A DNA stretch of 64,000 nucleotides, taken from the NCBI RefSeq assembly GCF_001522545.3, contig NC_031783.1, forward strand, positions 7,279,433-7,343,432, given 5' to 3'. Made by a program: the position numbers and the translations under genes. Of the stretch, positions 50,502-64,000 are shown piece after piece (position 1 is the first letter of the stretch; each line of letters begins with the position of its first letter). Source of the stretch: Parus major (Eukaryota; Chordata; Aves; Passeriformes; Paridae). Under the pieces are notes generated by a model. That model did no database searches, had not been told where the DNA came from, and saw only the letters and a program-made list of their open reading frames with translations.

Positions 50502-52124
50502 AATTTATTTATGGCTTATATCCCTATTTTCCAGTATTATTTGCTTTAATTCCTGTTATCATCAGAATAACTTCCCATCTCCTGCTTATATTTCTGGCAA
50601 GCAGTGAAAATGAGAGGTGGGCCTGTGAGAACCTCATGATATTTTGGCTACACATCAACTAAATATACTCCAACAAGCATGATGATTTCTAATAGGGAAA
50701 TCCATCTTGTCCAGGCAGCATTTGTGTGTTCAGACACACAACACAGTCCTACTTTACAGACCAGTTTTGCAATTTGAGTTTAAAAAGAACTACTGAAACA
50801 TGGCTGCTCACTCATGACAGACATTTCAAAATCTGTCTCATTTTTTTTTTCCTCAAGATTCTGTTATCTTGAAAAAAAATGTGATTTTTTAATATTTGTT
50901 CCCCCACTTTCTTCATTAAGAAATTAAGTCAAAACTAGCAGGTAATAGTAGCAAGATAACTTTAAAAAAATATTTTATCTATTTTTAAATACAAGGGAAA
51001 TCTATTTTATTTATATAGTACAGAATGTTTTTACTTTGCTTCCATTTTGGGAGAACTGTGAACTGAGCTCATACAGGGCTGTATGTTGAGATTTTGTAGT
51101 TTCATTCCTACTCTAAGTTTTTGTCAGAAATTCTTCTCAGCTGTGCTTAGTCTGTCATGAGGGACTTCAGAATTTGTCTCCTCTTAATTAATTGAACAGC
51201 TTATTTTCTGCTTTTTGTCTGCTGTTTTCTACCTAATTATGCTGAGTACATTTTGACCTCTCTATTTTCCCCTTTTCAAATCAATAGAGCTGAAACAAGC
51301 CTTCTTGCAAGAATATGTCTCTGTTTGGGTACAAAAATATGCAGCCAACCTATTTTTTAGTGTCTAAATTCTTGTTTAGCATGGAGGCCAGGTATGATGA
51401 ACCCTTGGAATGGGGTTTTCCAAAGGCCAAGCAGCTCCTTTTCCAAACCCATCTTATATAAATTGGTTGCTTTACGTTCAGGGAACACAGTCCATAGTCC
51501 TGTTTCTCTCTGGGTTACAGAGGTAATCCATCAATTATGGAGAAATAATCACAGAAGCACCCTGGCCTTACCAGCTGCCAGGTTATTACTGCAAAGTGCT
51601 TTTTGAATCCTCAACCAATTTCAATGCCCTTGTGAGAGACACTCAGCCCCTTGCAGGATGAGGTCCTGAATCATTTCTGATCACATCCTTGGCTGCTCTT
51701 GGTGGGGCTGGGCTTTAGCTCTGAGGGTGGAGCAGCATGGAGAGTTAGAAGGGTTAAAGGTGGGAAACATTCATGGGTTTATGTTGCCTGCACCAAGGTA
51801 GGGCTCTTCAGAGCTGTGAGTAATTGCCCTGAGAGGGTTTTGTAGCAGTCAGTTTGTGGTGATATCAGTTAAGGAATGGTGGCTGTAGCTGTGGACAGGG
51901 TTGGGATTCCTCAGAGGAATGATGGAGCCTGACTAACGAAATGCTTGTCACTTTGGCTTAGGGAGTATTTCACTTCTAAACGGTTACATTGCAAGTAATA
52001 AGCAAAACAATAGAGAAACCAGTCAGCACAGCATTCAAGTAGAATATGTTTTACTGCTTGAATTAATTACTCCATAGTTAGGTAGCTCTGTGATTTAATT
52101 TACATTCCTGAAAAACACCATTAA

Positions 52125-52292
<168 letters not shown>

Positions 52293-52472
52293 TAAGTATC
52301 AATCCTTCTGGGAAAACACTATGCAAAATTAATCAAAATAGGAAAGAATGGTATTTAGAAGACTTTTATCTGCTTGACATTTTAAAAGGGAGAAAGATAA
52401 AGAGCATCCCAGTTAGGTGAGCACTTACAAAATGCCTTTGGGAAATGATTTTTGTAGTTGCAAAGGAAATTA

Positions 52473-52509
52473 CCTTTTTTTTATTCAGGACCTTTTTTTT
52501 TATTCAGCA
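52473..52509 (+). repeat. 18-19-bp tandem duplication with T-runs
   Basis: Two adjacent copies of CC + T(8-9) + ATTCAG(G/C)A. Each resembles a polypyrimidine tract followed by CAG, that is, a duplicated acceptor-like motif, 180 bases after the BMERB1 exon. Confidence 0.85.
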
Positions 52510-54403
52510 CGATTTGCAGAATGCATAAAACAGATCTCTTACTTACAAAAGGAAACTTTAGCAAAGTATGTGTCTATGGAGCATCTTTTCATACCTGTTT
52601 TCAGTCCTTAGTGGCAAGGATATTTGTCTGAACAAAATATCAACAGGTAAGGGATTTGAAGCTTCCACAGTCTAACCTAAATCAGATTTTATTCCTACTT
52701 CATTAGCGGTCTTAGACAGTTCATGTCACAAGAGAGCACATTGTGTTCTGCACTAATAGCAGCCAAGATTTGACATTTGTTAAATGGAAGCCATTAAGTT
52801 ATGAACACAAAACATTTTCTGATATATCAAATTAAATAGCAATACTCCAAGAGGGATTTTTAAAATTGCCACAAAGGTCAGGCATAGGAGCCTCACTGAA
52901 GGTTCATGAATATTAATCCAATTCTGATGGTGAAGGAAATTTTTATTTCTAAAATAGAAAATTTAATATTCCTAAATCATCAAATTTAGAAGATCAGAAC
53001 TTATTAATAAGAAGTGTATTATTTTGAAGTGTCCTCAGTCTGTGAGTATCTGAGGTCAGGAACAAACGCCTTTACTGACAGGCCAAGAACTTCAGTAGGT
53101 CTAAAACCTGCTGAACTCAAACCCATGGCATTAATGAAGCTTCAGTAGCCTGAAAAAACCCACTGGCTTTCTGCTCATGTTCAAGTAAAGGGGACTGGTA
53201 CTTTGACCCTTACACTAGAGGTTAATTTTAGTGCCCTGACATGCACTGCCAGCAGCTGGGAGCCTGTCCTCACCCCTCTGCAAACAGCACAGACATCTCT
53301 CTTTGAGTATTATCCCAGAAGACTTCTGCCCAGAATCTCTGCTTAGACACCTTTGGAATAAGGACTGGTAACAGTGGCACTGACCTTTAGTAATGCCATA
53401 GTGGTACAAGCAAAGTGAACAGGAAAGGTTTTGTCACTCCTGCTCCTGGTAGTCAAGTGACTACTTGGTTATTGGTTTGTACATAAATTTAATCTGGCAG
53501 AAGCCTCGTCATTGAACCCTGCACTTCTCTTGACATTTTCTATATCAAACAAAGCACTGAAATAAACTGCTCCTGTGAATGAGAGCAATTGTTCTGTTTG
53601 TTCTGGTATCCAGTCTGTTCTTTTCATTTCCCCATGCTCACACTCTTTACTCTGTATTGCCTGGCAGGTGTTTGAGTAAGGGATTTAACACAGGAGAGCT
53701 TGCTGATTGAAAAGGGAATAGAACTGACGTTCACACTGTGCAACTGCTCTCCTCCTGGGTTAGATCTCATCCTCACACACTGCCTAGAGCTGCCCAGGAG
53801 CACTCCCAGCCTCTCCCTGGCACAGGCAGGAGAGCTGTGCCGAGCATCAGTCTCTGTGAGGCTTGGCCCAGGGGCTGGCAGAGCAGGCAGTGACAGGAGC
53901 CACTGCAGAGGTGGCCCCAGTTCCTGTCTTTTCTGTCATGGAGAGCCACAGTCACAGATCCTCTCATTCTTTCAGCTGCAGCAGAGCAAGGTGACCACTT
54001 TTCTAGGGGTATTCACACAGCTTTCTAGCCCAGCTGCTCCCTGCCGTGTGGCAGAATATTCTGACTCTGCTCATTAATCCTTGAGGCAGTTAAATTCAGT
54101 TTGTTAACACCACTGAACAAAATGGCCAGGGAAAAGCATGTTGCTGGTGAAAGCCTGGTAATACAGCAGCACCTCTTCTTTACTGCCTCTCATGCTGGAT
54201 AGTTTACACTGGCAGAAGGGCTTGGCTACATTTGTCTTCAATGAAAAACATCTTTTAGTGACAAATGTATTTTAACGACCTGTTGCTGAGATTAACAGCA
54301 CAAGTCATGGTTACCTCAGTGGTCCAAGTTTTGTATCTGTTTCACTAAGCAAACTACATAAACTCTAATTCATAGACATATTGTGGAAGACTCTATATGG
54401 AGC

Positions 54404-54420
54404 CATATATATATATATTT
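54404..54420. repeat. (AT)n microsatellite
   Basis: About eight alternating AT units. Confidence 0.8.
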
Positions 54421-55605
54421 TAATTTGATTTCTGAAGTAATGAATTTTCAACATCCAAAGATGAGAAGTCTGTATGTAGGTCATGAATTTTAGTAACTGA
54501 TTTCTTCTGACAGGACTAGATTCCCCTGGGAATGACCTATGCAGCCAACCACATGAAGCTGAGGCTCCTCAGACAGGTTTAAGGCAGACTCAGCTTTGAA
54601 CAGTGCTAACAAGCAGCCCTGCACCTACACTCAGACCACAGAGTGCCAAAGCAGCTTTAATGAGAGCCACATCCCTTTAGTTCTTGCATCTGCTTTAGCT
54701 TTGCCTTTAATTATAACAAAAAGATAAAACATACACATAGTATTAGAGGAACTGTGTGGTATGTTTGTATTCTCTTCTTTGCCTTTCATGCTGTTAGTAA
54801 CAGAATAGAAATTCTCTTCGGTTAAATTGGGTTTTTTTATAGTTCTTATGAAAGCATGAACATGATGAAATGATTCTGTATCCCTTGCACATCCAGCCAC
54901 AGCTCACATTTCCAGCTACATTTTTTAAAGTAATGGTTCATTCTTCTTGCTGTCTGTCTGACTGATCTTTTTATTCACATGTAGCCAGATCCTAAAGCAG
55001 GAGAAGTTCACTGTAGCTGTGCTTGGAGAAAGCCATGCTCTGGGGCTGTGCTCAGAGTGTGCCCCAGCCCTCAGGGTGCCCGTGGCTCCCTCCTACCATG
55101 GGCACACACGGCCTGTCAGCTCTGCTTGCACATTCAGCAGGTGCCACAGCTCTTCCCTGTGTTTAAAAAAATGCTCAAGAATAAGAAAACAAAACACTGC
55201 AAGCTAGACCTGCTGCTGATGGAAACAGCAGCAAGCTCTTCCTCTGTCAGGTTTAATCCATGGAAGGAATATGCTCTAAAGCTGCTTATTGAATTTACTG
55301 TTTTCCTTGAAGAAGATGCTAATGTGGTTGCCATGAAATAAGGACATTAGGCAGAGAAATGCTCTAGCTTAGCATATCAGCCAGTTAAAAAACCCCCAAC
55401 AAACCCACCTGGAAAAGAGCCCTAGCAAGGTCTAGGTGTTCAGTGGACATGCAGTTAGTTTGCATTTTTCCCACTTGTGTCTGTGACCAAGGAAAAGCTG
55501 TTCCTGCTGCTACATGAGGTGATCAATAAGGCAGTGCTGTGTCTGGCAGTTCCTCAGCTGTGGTTTGTAAAGCACAAACTCTGCATGAGGCAGTCCTTGG
55601 CATAG

Positions 55606-55650
55606 CAGAATCACAGAACAGTTGGAGCTGGAAGGGACCCACTGACTGCT
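55606..55650 (-). mobile_element. CR1 LINE 3'-end fragment (short)
   Basis: The plus strand agaatcacagaacagttgga then gctggaagggaccc resembles the reverse complement of the CR1 3' terminus. Only about 45 bases are recognisable. Confidence 0.65.
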
Positions 55651-58600
55651 GGACATGTACTACTACCCATCAAAATTATTTTAAAATTCAGAAGATATCT
55701 TTTAAGAATGTGCTGCAATTTCACTGCCTCTCTACACCAGGCCCACAAATGATGTGCCCTCCCCAGTCCCACACAGCAGCACATACTGGTTTTTAGTGAC
55801 AGATCAAGGATTCACTCTCAGACAAGCACAGATATTTCTGTAGTCTGCCTATCACTGTATTAAAAAAAACTTCCCCAAAATAGAGAAAAAACCATCTGTG
55901 AGAACAGTGGAAACAGGTTTTACCCTGTTTAAAAATGAAACATCAACATTTTTTAAGTGAAGACCATAAATATCTGTACAGTTTCAAAACATATGATTTT
56001 TCATTCTTTTGTACTACTTTTCAGTCCTTTGTACACTGTTTTTCCTCTGCCTCACAGAGAGAAGTGGAAATCCCTTACTAGTACACTAAACATAATGTAA
56101 GACCTCATTTTAGTAATTAAAAGCTAAAGCACTTAAAGATGAAGTGTTGTCACACAAAGATACATTTAAACAGTGTGACTTTCTGGAACTCTGAAGTGAA
56201 GCAGAAATATACACTATAGAAACTCCAACTGACATCTCTGATTTTCAAATTTGTAATAATTCTTATTGCAAAACACAGCTTTTTAAGTTCTGCTGTATGA
56301 AACTCAATAAAAATAGATGTGTGACATCTTATTCTTGGCCTGCCCCCTGAATTTTTTTGATTTGAAAAGCAAGGAAAGCAGATGAACTCTTTTATCCATT
56401 TGCTATATACTACAGTGAAATAATTCATCCTATAGTGTATACTTTATAAGAGGCCATTTTCCTGATAATTTTTCTTTTTCTTTTTATCAATACAAAGAAA
56501 CAAAGAAAGCAAAATGAGCTGAAGCAATGCACTAACAGGTCATGATGTTCCCCAAGCCATTGTGCCTTGCAATTCAGGTATTAGCCTTTGTAAATGTGTC
56601 CTTTGCTTTGCTCCTCATTTTTGTTTCCTCCTTAAAAATAAAGAGGGCAGCTGAAATCAGCTGTACTCTTCTTAACCAGGAAATCCACATCACTTCTAGC
56701 TGAATATCTGCTTTCTATGAAGAATCACCTGAAGTTTATAAGGAGACAGTTTTCAGATTATAAAATCAAGACTTCCTCAATTAGGTAATGCCACAATTTA
56801 TATTGCACAATCATATTTTATCTCAGGCAAAGTCACAGCAGGGCAGACACACTGTGATTTAGTCTGTAATTCTATTATTGAATCCTATTTTTGTCTCAAG
56901 ACCCTGCCTTGCTTAGTGCCCAGGATGGACCTCCTCAGGATCTGTCCAGGTTATGCAGAAATTGTTTGTTTGTAGCATCTCTCTTTCAATGATACTGATA
57001 CTATGAAATTTCATAAAATGATGCCAGGAGTTGTTGTGACCATCTCCAGTCAGCCCAGGAAATGAAAATATAGCTTGGAGCCATCATATGCTATCTCCAG
57101 CTCTTGGTTTGTTTTTAGAATAGCTGGGAACTCAGCATATATTGATATGAAGGAGACAATATGTACAGAAAAGCATCAGTTTATAGCCTGCCAGCATTCC
57201 CCCTCCTTCGCTTCTCAAGCTTCTCTCAGCTCCTTTCTTAAAATGTTCTGCATAAAGAGTTTTGGGTCAAAGTGTAAATGTTCAATCTGTCTGTGCTGTT
57301 GAGGAAAGCAAACACACCACTTCAGAACATGCACACTCTCTCTTCCTTTCTGATTCTCCTGTTCCACTTCCTTTTTTTTTCTTTCCTGGTGAGATAACAG
57401 ACCCAGAGGCTGAGGGAGCTGCTCGGGCAGCATCCTCTTTGTCACACATTTAATGTGTTGCTGCTGTGGATGTGTTTGGCTTCAGAGGCAGTTTAGGATA
57501 GCTGGGGGCATGGAAATCCACTGTGCTGAAAGACATGGTTGTAAAAATGGACGATGTGTCAGGGAGAGGCAGCAAACCCTCAGACCTCTATGTGATACAG
57601 AGCAGATCAAAACTGAACTTCAAAATCATTTGTAGTGCAAAATTAATGCATTTTAGAATGAATTAGCATGTTGGGACTCAGTAAATATTATTAGTAAAGG
57701 TGAGATCATCTCACCAACGGTTACTGCCTGTTCCTGTGGAAAGGCATGGAATTCTTATAAAACAGCATCCACTGTCATCACGAAACACAGACTGTGGGAA
57801 CTCTGCCAGTGCCTGATACTGCTGGCTTTCCAGATGGAAAGCAAAGTTTGAAGCCAGCTTTATTGGATGACCTTGAGCTAAAACTGTGGAAGTTGCTTCC
57901 ACCTGTGATTGCTGTCTTGAGATGGTTATTTCTGCCATGTGGGTGATATTGAATGGCAGGTTTTTAATGTGTAGGGAATAAAAGATATTAAACATAAAGC
58001 CCTATTAGGTTGCTTTAGGCAATTACTGAAAACATTTTACTCATTAAACATTTTTTTAATATGTAAAAATGCTGTAAATACAATGGTGTATTTGCTTAAT
58101 ATCTGTGTGGTTATTGCATCACTAAACTAATTCTGTGAAGAGGCCAAATTCACCTCCACACTGTCTCTGAATTAAAATTAGTTGTTGTCTTTGTACACTC
58201 TCACTACACATTAGTAGATGACTCCCTCTTCTCCTGAGTGCTCATAACATCTACATCATCCAAATTCTCCACAGTTCTATTCAGGATTTTAGACCACTTT
58301 ACACCATTATGTTTGCTTACTTGAAATCCCAGTCCTTTTATGTAGAAAAGTTTGCTGCAACTTGACTTTGCATTCCCATAGCTTCACTAGCTGTCCAGAG
58401 TACATAATTCATCCCTAGTTAGGTGGTTCTTTTCTTGCTTCAAATCAGGCTTAATTTTTCTTTACTTGCCTTTTTAACCTTTATCCTTCTCCCAGTTTGC
58501 AAAACCCATAAATCTCTGTTGTCCTGCTGTGATATTGATGTATCCACTGCTGGGAGTAGTTAGAGATGGGATAGTCAGTAATGATCATTCTGGAGGGTGT

Positions 58601-60606
58601 TGGGAATAATGGTAGAATCTCAAATTTAGGGCAAATTCGTGGAGAAAAATGTGAAGTCCATATTCCTTCTAAGGACAGCAGGACATCCACAGAGGTCAGA
58701 TAGGAGTCTCACCTTTGTGTCATTTGCAGTATGGTAATAAATACCAGCACACTGATATTTACACTTTCTGCATTTAAAATATCAGTACACATTTTTATAT
58801 GAATTTTAATACAGATTAAATTAAACTAAATTAAATGCAGGAAGGAATCTCTGCTGATTGCCTGCCTTAATGCAACTGCTGCAAAGGGAAGCAACAACGA
58901 AGTTCACAAGAACTTCTGAAGTGAGGGGTTACTTCCCTTGGTGATGACAGCCTTAAATAAACCAACTTAGAAATCCCATGTTTTAATTAAAAATGGGTTC
59001 AGTAAATCTACTAGACACAAAGTGGGAATATGAAACCAGATGTCTTGTAATTGGCTGAACTCAGAAAGTAATGCTGCAAAGTACTACAAAAATGAGTACT
59101 TGGAGTGTTCCATTCTCAGGTGAGAAAAGGCAGCAGTAATTGCTCTTTGTATGAACGAAGTTCATTTCAAATTTTAGTTCTTTTTTGAACCAAATACTTT
59201 AACACTCTTACACGTGTCTCACTAATGTGACATCAACTCTGATTTCTCAGTGGTGTCGTGCCTTGTGTGGCAACAGAGCCCCACAGTGAGCATCACCCTG
59301 GTGCAGGGTGAAGGGGAGGGAGAGTGGAAGGAGATCCAACAGGCAGAGGTGTGAATAGCAGTGCTAACTTACTGGGTATATTACTGCTAAGCAGGTGTTC
59401 TGACTTTTGCTTTCTTGGGTGCTTTTCATTCTTTTGCTGCTCCTTTTTATCCTTTGTACTGCACATTCCCTGTTTTCTGTCATCTAAAGTTAAGCAGGAA
59501 TTCCCTTAGGACTGTTTACTTATGTGTTCAGTATCTGGTACTTTTCACTGAGTTTGGCACCTTGCTGTTACTGTGGTGTAAATAACTAAGACCAGCAAAA
59601 CCATGTTTTTCTTCATGAATAGAGCTGTTGTTGTCAGTGTTTTCTGATAAGATCTGTCTTTTCATGGAAAGGAGCAATAAATCTTTTCTCCTTCACAGTT
59701 CTGGAATCTTAACAATACAGTATCACTTATTATGATTTCCTTCCTTTTTTTTTTTTCCTGATTGTATCTTGCTTTAGGAACATAGGATGGACTTGGGGAG
59801 GGTGTAGAGAAGGAGAGTTGTGTGATGATACATATTATTCAATAAATATAAATGTCAGGCTGTCAGGTTCATAAGATAAGGAAAAACACCAAGCCCAGCT
59901 GTAAGAGGGGCACTGTGGCTGTCCCACTGATACAGCCTGGCATGGCACAGACTCTTCTGCAAGGCAGGGTGAAGTTGTGCCTGTGACTGTGTGTCCCCTT
60001 TGCCTCCCAAGCACACTGCAAATAACCAGAATCCTTGAGGAAATAACCAGGAAACTGCAGGCTGTGAAATGGCACAACCTGGCTTGCTAATGCAAATTGT
60101 TGGGCAGCCAAAGCTCGAGGTCTCTGAGATTAGGAACAGCATTTCTAGGGGATTGCCAAGGATCAAGGATGTCAATGTAGAGCTGGAACCCCTGTAAGTC
60201 TCCCAGCTCCTCACATGGAAGGCTGGAAGCCTCAAAAACATGAGTTCAGGACAGAATTGCAAAGTTCTGGATTGAAGCTGAAGTGCAGAGATCAGCTCTC
60301 CAAGAGGAAGGAAAATCAGTTCCTTCCTTAGTTCAGGTCTCCTTTGTCCCGTTTGACAGCAAACCATCAACCCCAGAGGAAAACAACATTGTACTTTCAG
60401 ATGTGTGGTTGTGAAATGGTCTGTTAAAATACTCTGAAAGGAAAAGCAATTTTTTAGTGGTGTATAATGATAAACATATCATTCAGAAAGTATTTAATTA
60501 ATTGTAAACTTGGTAGTTGAGATGTTTTTTGTCTCAGAAAAAAATTTTCATTATTGTCTCTGTTGGACTGCTAGGAAAATAGTTCTTTAATAGAGAATTT
60601 TCTTTA

Positions 60607-60657
60607 AACAGCATTTTCTGCATTGAATATGTGTTATGGTTGACAGAAAATGCTGTT
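60607..60657. repeat. Perfect 14-bp inverted repeat, 23-base loop
   Basis: The left arm aacagcattttctg (60607-60620) is the exact reverse complement of the right arm cagaaaatgctgtt (60644-60657), able to form a hairpin. No known element was recognised around it. Confidence 0.9.
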
Positions 60658-61989
60658 AACAGAAGAGGGAGCTGCTTTGATCTTTGACATTTTTAATGCA
60701 GAAATTTAGCACTGTATTTCCAGATGTAACCTTTTATTCCAGCCTGTTTTTCACTTCCCAGTTCTTGGCTACCTGTGCTCTGGTTTGCAGGAGTGGAAGG
60801 TACAACAGGCTGTCCCCTGAGATCACCCAGCACATCAGGCACACGTGGCACTCACAGATCCTGAGCCCCACTTTTGGACAGCTCAGCTTCCTCTAGGCAA
60901 GGATGTTTTTAATAACGTGTCTCCCTTGTCCTGTGGTATTTCACTGGTCCTGCTCAGTTGTCTTCTGCTATAAATAGGAGAGTAACCAGTGAATGGAAAA
61001 GCCTTGGAAGGGACTATCAGTGTTTAATTTTATACCAGAATCCTTCCTATTCCTTTCAGCTGTTATAACAAATAGTTGCTTTTCTGGTTTTAAAAATAAG
61101 AGAAGGTCAAACAAGAAGGTAAATGAAGAAGGAAGTGTGTCATTGATTCTGCAGGAGGCAATGCACAGCCAGACCTAGAGTTTCCTCTTTCCAGTGCCTA
61201 ACATCCAAAACCAGAACTACCAGAGTAGTTTAAATGAACCAGGTCTGCTTTTGGATAGAATCTTCTGTGTGCTGCTGCAAAGGGCATACTTGTGAATTTA
61301 AATCTGACTTCTCTATTGTCTCTACATTTTTAGACAAATTAATTTAGTTGATTTTTGTCACGTGGAGAAATATTCGCCTCCACAGTGGGGCAATTTCAGG
61401 AAAACTCTTGTTACTATTGATTCATAGGAAAACTTTGTAACTGGCAGAGGAGATGGCCAAACTCTAGAGAATTTAGCAATGTCAGTGAAAATGAAAAACA
61501 GACAGCCTCTCTAGACACTGCTCTGAATTTATGTGAAATATACCTTAAATATGAGCCTTCTGGGACTGAGAATTTCAAACACCATTTCAATTCTCTGAAA
61601 CAATAGCTGAATTATGTTACTGTGCACATTGTGCTTCAATAGCTTCTGTGCACTGTTCCTCCAGCAGAGAGCACTTTCAACAAGAAAAGTTAGACCCACT
61701 TACATTAATAGTGCAAGTTAATCACAGGACCTGTGATTTGTGAGCTGCCCTGCCCAGCAGGCTGGCCAGCAATCTGTTACCTTAATTGCCAGCTCTGTGT
61801 CCTCCAGCCCCAGCAGCACCAGGTGCTGAGCTAAATAACAATGTGATAAACACACACCATAATGACTCAAACAACGAGTTCTGTATTCATTAAATGTTGC
61901 CTGTGATCTCACAGATTTATAATTAGAAGATTTAAGTAACTAAGCCAAGCTGACAGGGATAAAAAGGCGTTGAATATAGAAGAGGAGCA

Positions 61990-62284
61990 TCAGGTGGAGG
62001 TCGGTCTCTTCTCCCACATAACAAGAAACAAGGCAAGAGGAAACGGGCTCAAATTGCACAGGGAAGGATTAGATTGGATATAAGGAAAATTGTTTTGACT
62101 GAAAGGATGATCAGGCTTTGGAATAGGCTGCCCAGGGCAGTGGTGGAGTCACCATCCCTGGAAGTGTTCAAAAGGCATGTGCACGTGGCACCTGGGGATG
62201 TGGTGAACATGGCAGTGCTGAGGTAACTGTTGAACTCTGTAATCTTAGAGGCATTTTCCAACCTTAACAGTTCAGAGATTCTAT
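61990..62284 (+). mobile_element. CR1 LINE 3' end, sense orientation
   Basis: Contains CR1 3' UTR landmarks: ggtctcttctccca, aggctgcccagggcagtggt, ggagtcaccatccctggaag, and a terminal attttccaacctta ... agattctata. It is truncated and non-coding. Its wording differs from the copy at 34.9 kb, suggesting a different CR1 subfamily. Confidence 0.88.
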
Positions 62285-64000
62285 AAATTTATTGGACTCT
62301 TGTAGTCCCAAGAACACTTGCACCACTGCAGAATCCCCACAGCTTTGGCAAAGCCATAAACACCTGCAGGACCCAAAGGCAGCCTCCACTGAGGTCCCTC
62401 AAATCTGCAGCTTGACATCATCTCCATCTCTGCAGCAATTCTCTTTATTTCTACACATATCTTTACTTCAATCCCCCAAATTTCTCCATCACTTTGGCTG
62501 GTTGCAGCATGCTCACTGGAGACACCACCAAGGAGATGATCTTTTTATCCTTACAGTGAGACCTTCAGTTACATGGTCATGTCAGCTTGTGACTTAGCAT
62601 GACACCTGATTCTCAGGCCAGCTCCTAGACTGGCACTATCAAAGTCTTCAGAAACTCCAACAATTACAAGTGTTTTACTCCTGGGGCAGGAATGTATTAA
62701 AACAGAACTAAAAATAATTTAGAGTGCCAGCAAACCCTCCTGGAAGAGAGGGAAGGAAACCAGCAAACCGGGTCTACATTCCTTTTTTAACTTCAAGCAC
62801 TTTAATCCAATAACAGAAAACAAAGGAATCTCAGACCTCCTCTTACAGACATGCTAGAGGGAGCACAGATCTATTTCTAGCTTTGAAAGTCATTTAGCAA
62901 AGGCAGAAGCCCTCTAGACACACTGAACTGCTTTGCTCATCCTGAAATCAATGAAAATGATATTTGATGCTTATGTAGCTGTTACTAATAGTTCTTACAC
63001 TCAAATATGAAGTATTTGTCAGTCTTGTTGGCCATCTCTGTTTTGGCTGGCTATTAAGGGAGGTGTTTAGTGATTTTTCTATGGGCTTTCACTATAATTT
63101 TTCTGCTTTTTCCTATGCATGTCTCTAGATGGCACCTAGGTCTTACCTGGGGGAATTTGGTTTTCTTCCTTGGCTGAAAAGAAAGAAAAATTCAGCTGTT
63201 GAGGAATAATTTCTACTGAAACCAAAACAATTCTTTTGTGTCTGGTACAGAATGTTTCTTTTTTAAGTCCTGCCTCCCATGATCTTGCACAGCCTTTGGG
63301 GCTTGCAGGGCACAGCTGAATGGGAGGGCTGTGCTCTGTTTGCCTGCCCTGCTCCCCCTCAGTGCAGATGGTGACAGCAGAGGTGACTCATGCTGTCACC
63401 TCACTGCTGGATGGGGTGGCAGTGACGATGCTCAGGGCACTCTCCCCTGGTAGCTGGACCACAGAAACATGTAATGGGGCTGAGTCACTGTGCCAGAGCA
63501 CTGCAGGCTCCCCGACCCACTTATTTCCCTGTCATTTTGTGACATGTTTAGAAAATCTTCTGCTCATGCTGTTTATTCATTATGAGGTTTGGCTTTTTGT
63601 TGTTTCTTTCTGGCAAACAGAGAGTCTGTTTGTGATGATATAGCTTAAATACCAAGATAGAATAGAATAATACGTGCTTGTGTGATATCTCCAAGCATAC
63701 AGAGGGGGTTCTGCAATAAGCCATCAAGAAAGAAAAGCAGAAGTCAGACTGTGTGTCAGGGATACATGAAAGCACACTGAGAATTCATCCCTAGTTCAAT
63801 ACTATTGCAATTACTCCAAGAATAGATTTGGGCTCCTAACCAGAGAAATATTTTATCATACTCGTAACTCATGTGTTTAGGATTCCTGGGCAGACATTTA
63901 AAGCTCAGCTCTGGAGGAAAAACTGCCTTCTTGTAACTGCTGTTTGCTTCACTGATGTTTTTTCTGCAATCTGAGAAGTATTTTCACAGGGACTGGAAAG

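Noticed and set aside
53700..54077. 125-aa ORF with GC-rich centre
   Set aside because: Considered as a further BMERB1 exon, but the translation does not resemble the protein and has no fitting splice sites.
59855..60370. 171-aa minus-strand ORF
   Set aside because: Overlapping ORFs of similar length in all three minus frames, no recognisable motif; most likely chance.

Overview
This is vertebrate nuclear DNA, almost certainly avian. It has spliced genes with canonical GT-AG introns, CpG-rich promoter islands and 3' ends of CR1 LINE retrotransposons, the typical bird repeat. Bacterial signals (operons, ribosome binding sites, CRISPR, insertion sequences) are absent. Two assembly gaps (Ns at 14497-14749 and 29200-29734) both fall inside GC-rich promoter regions. 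Most open reading frames in the window are chance ORFs in introns or intergenic DNA.

Layout. (1) 1-14.8 kb, minus strand: the 5' half of PDXDC1 (pyridoxal-dependent decarboxylase domain containing 1). Thirteen coding exons were found, from 8899 down to 336. All splice phases fit and they encode about 395 residues in one frame. The gene runs out of the window at base 1. Its first exon is not visible and probably lies in the gap inside the 14-15.1 kb CpG island. (2) 16.2-20.2 kb, plus strand: a complete four-exon MPV17L (Mpv17-like membrane protein, 193 aa), including a 30-nt third exon and a poly(A) signal at 20136. PDXDC1 and MPV17L are head to head, with their promoter islands about 1 kb apart. 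(3) 20.2-29.1 kb: intergenic DNA with an old CR1 fragment. (4) 29.1-30.0 kb: a CpG island with a gap, which I infer is the BMERB1 promoter. (5) 52168-52291, plus strand: one certain coding exon of BMERB1 (C16orf45, bMERB domain containing 1). It is surrounded by about 22 kb and more than 11.7 kb of apparent intron, and the gene continues beyond 64000.

The three genes belong to the block that in human lies on 16p13.11. They are not a functional pathway: PDXDC1 is a PLP-decarboxylase-fold protein, MPV17L is a peroxisomal/mitochondrial membrane protein of the Mpv17/PMP22 family, and BMERB1 is a small coiled-coil bMERB-domain protein. No clearly new system was found. The points most worth checking are the loss of the PLP-lysine motif in PDXDC1, a possible alternative first exon of BMERB1 that splices in frame to the known exon, a tRNA-like A-box/B-box element in the shared promoter region, and a perfect 14-bp inverted repeat at 60.6 kb.
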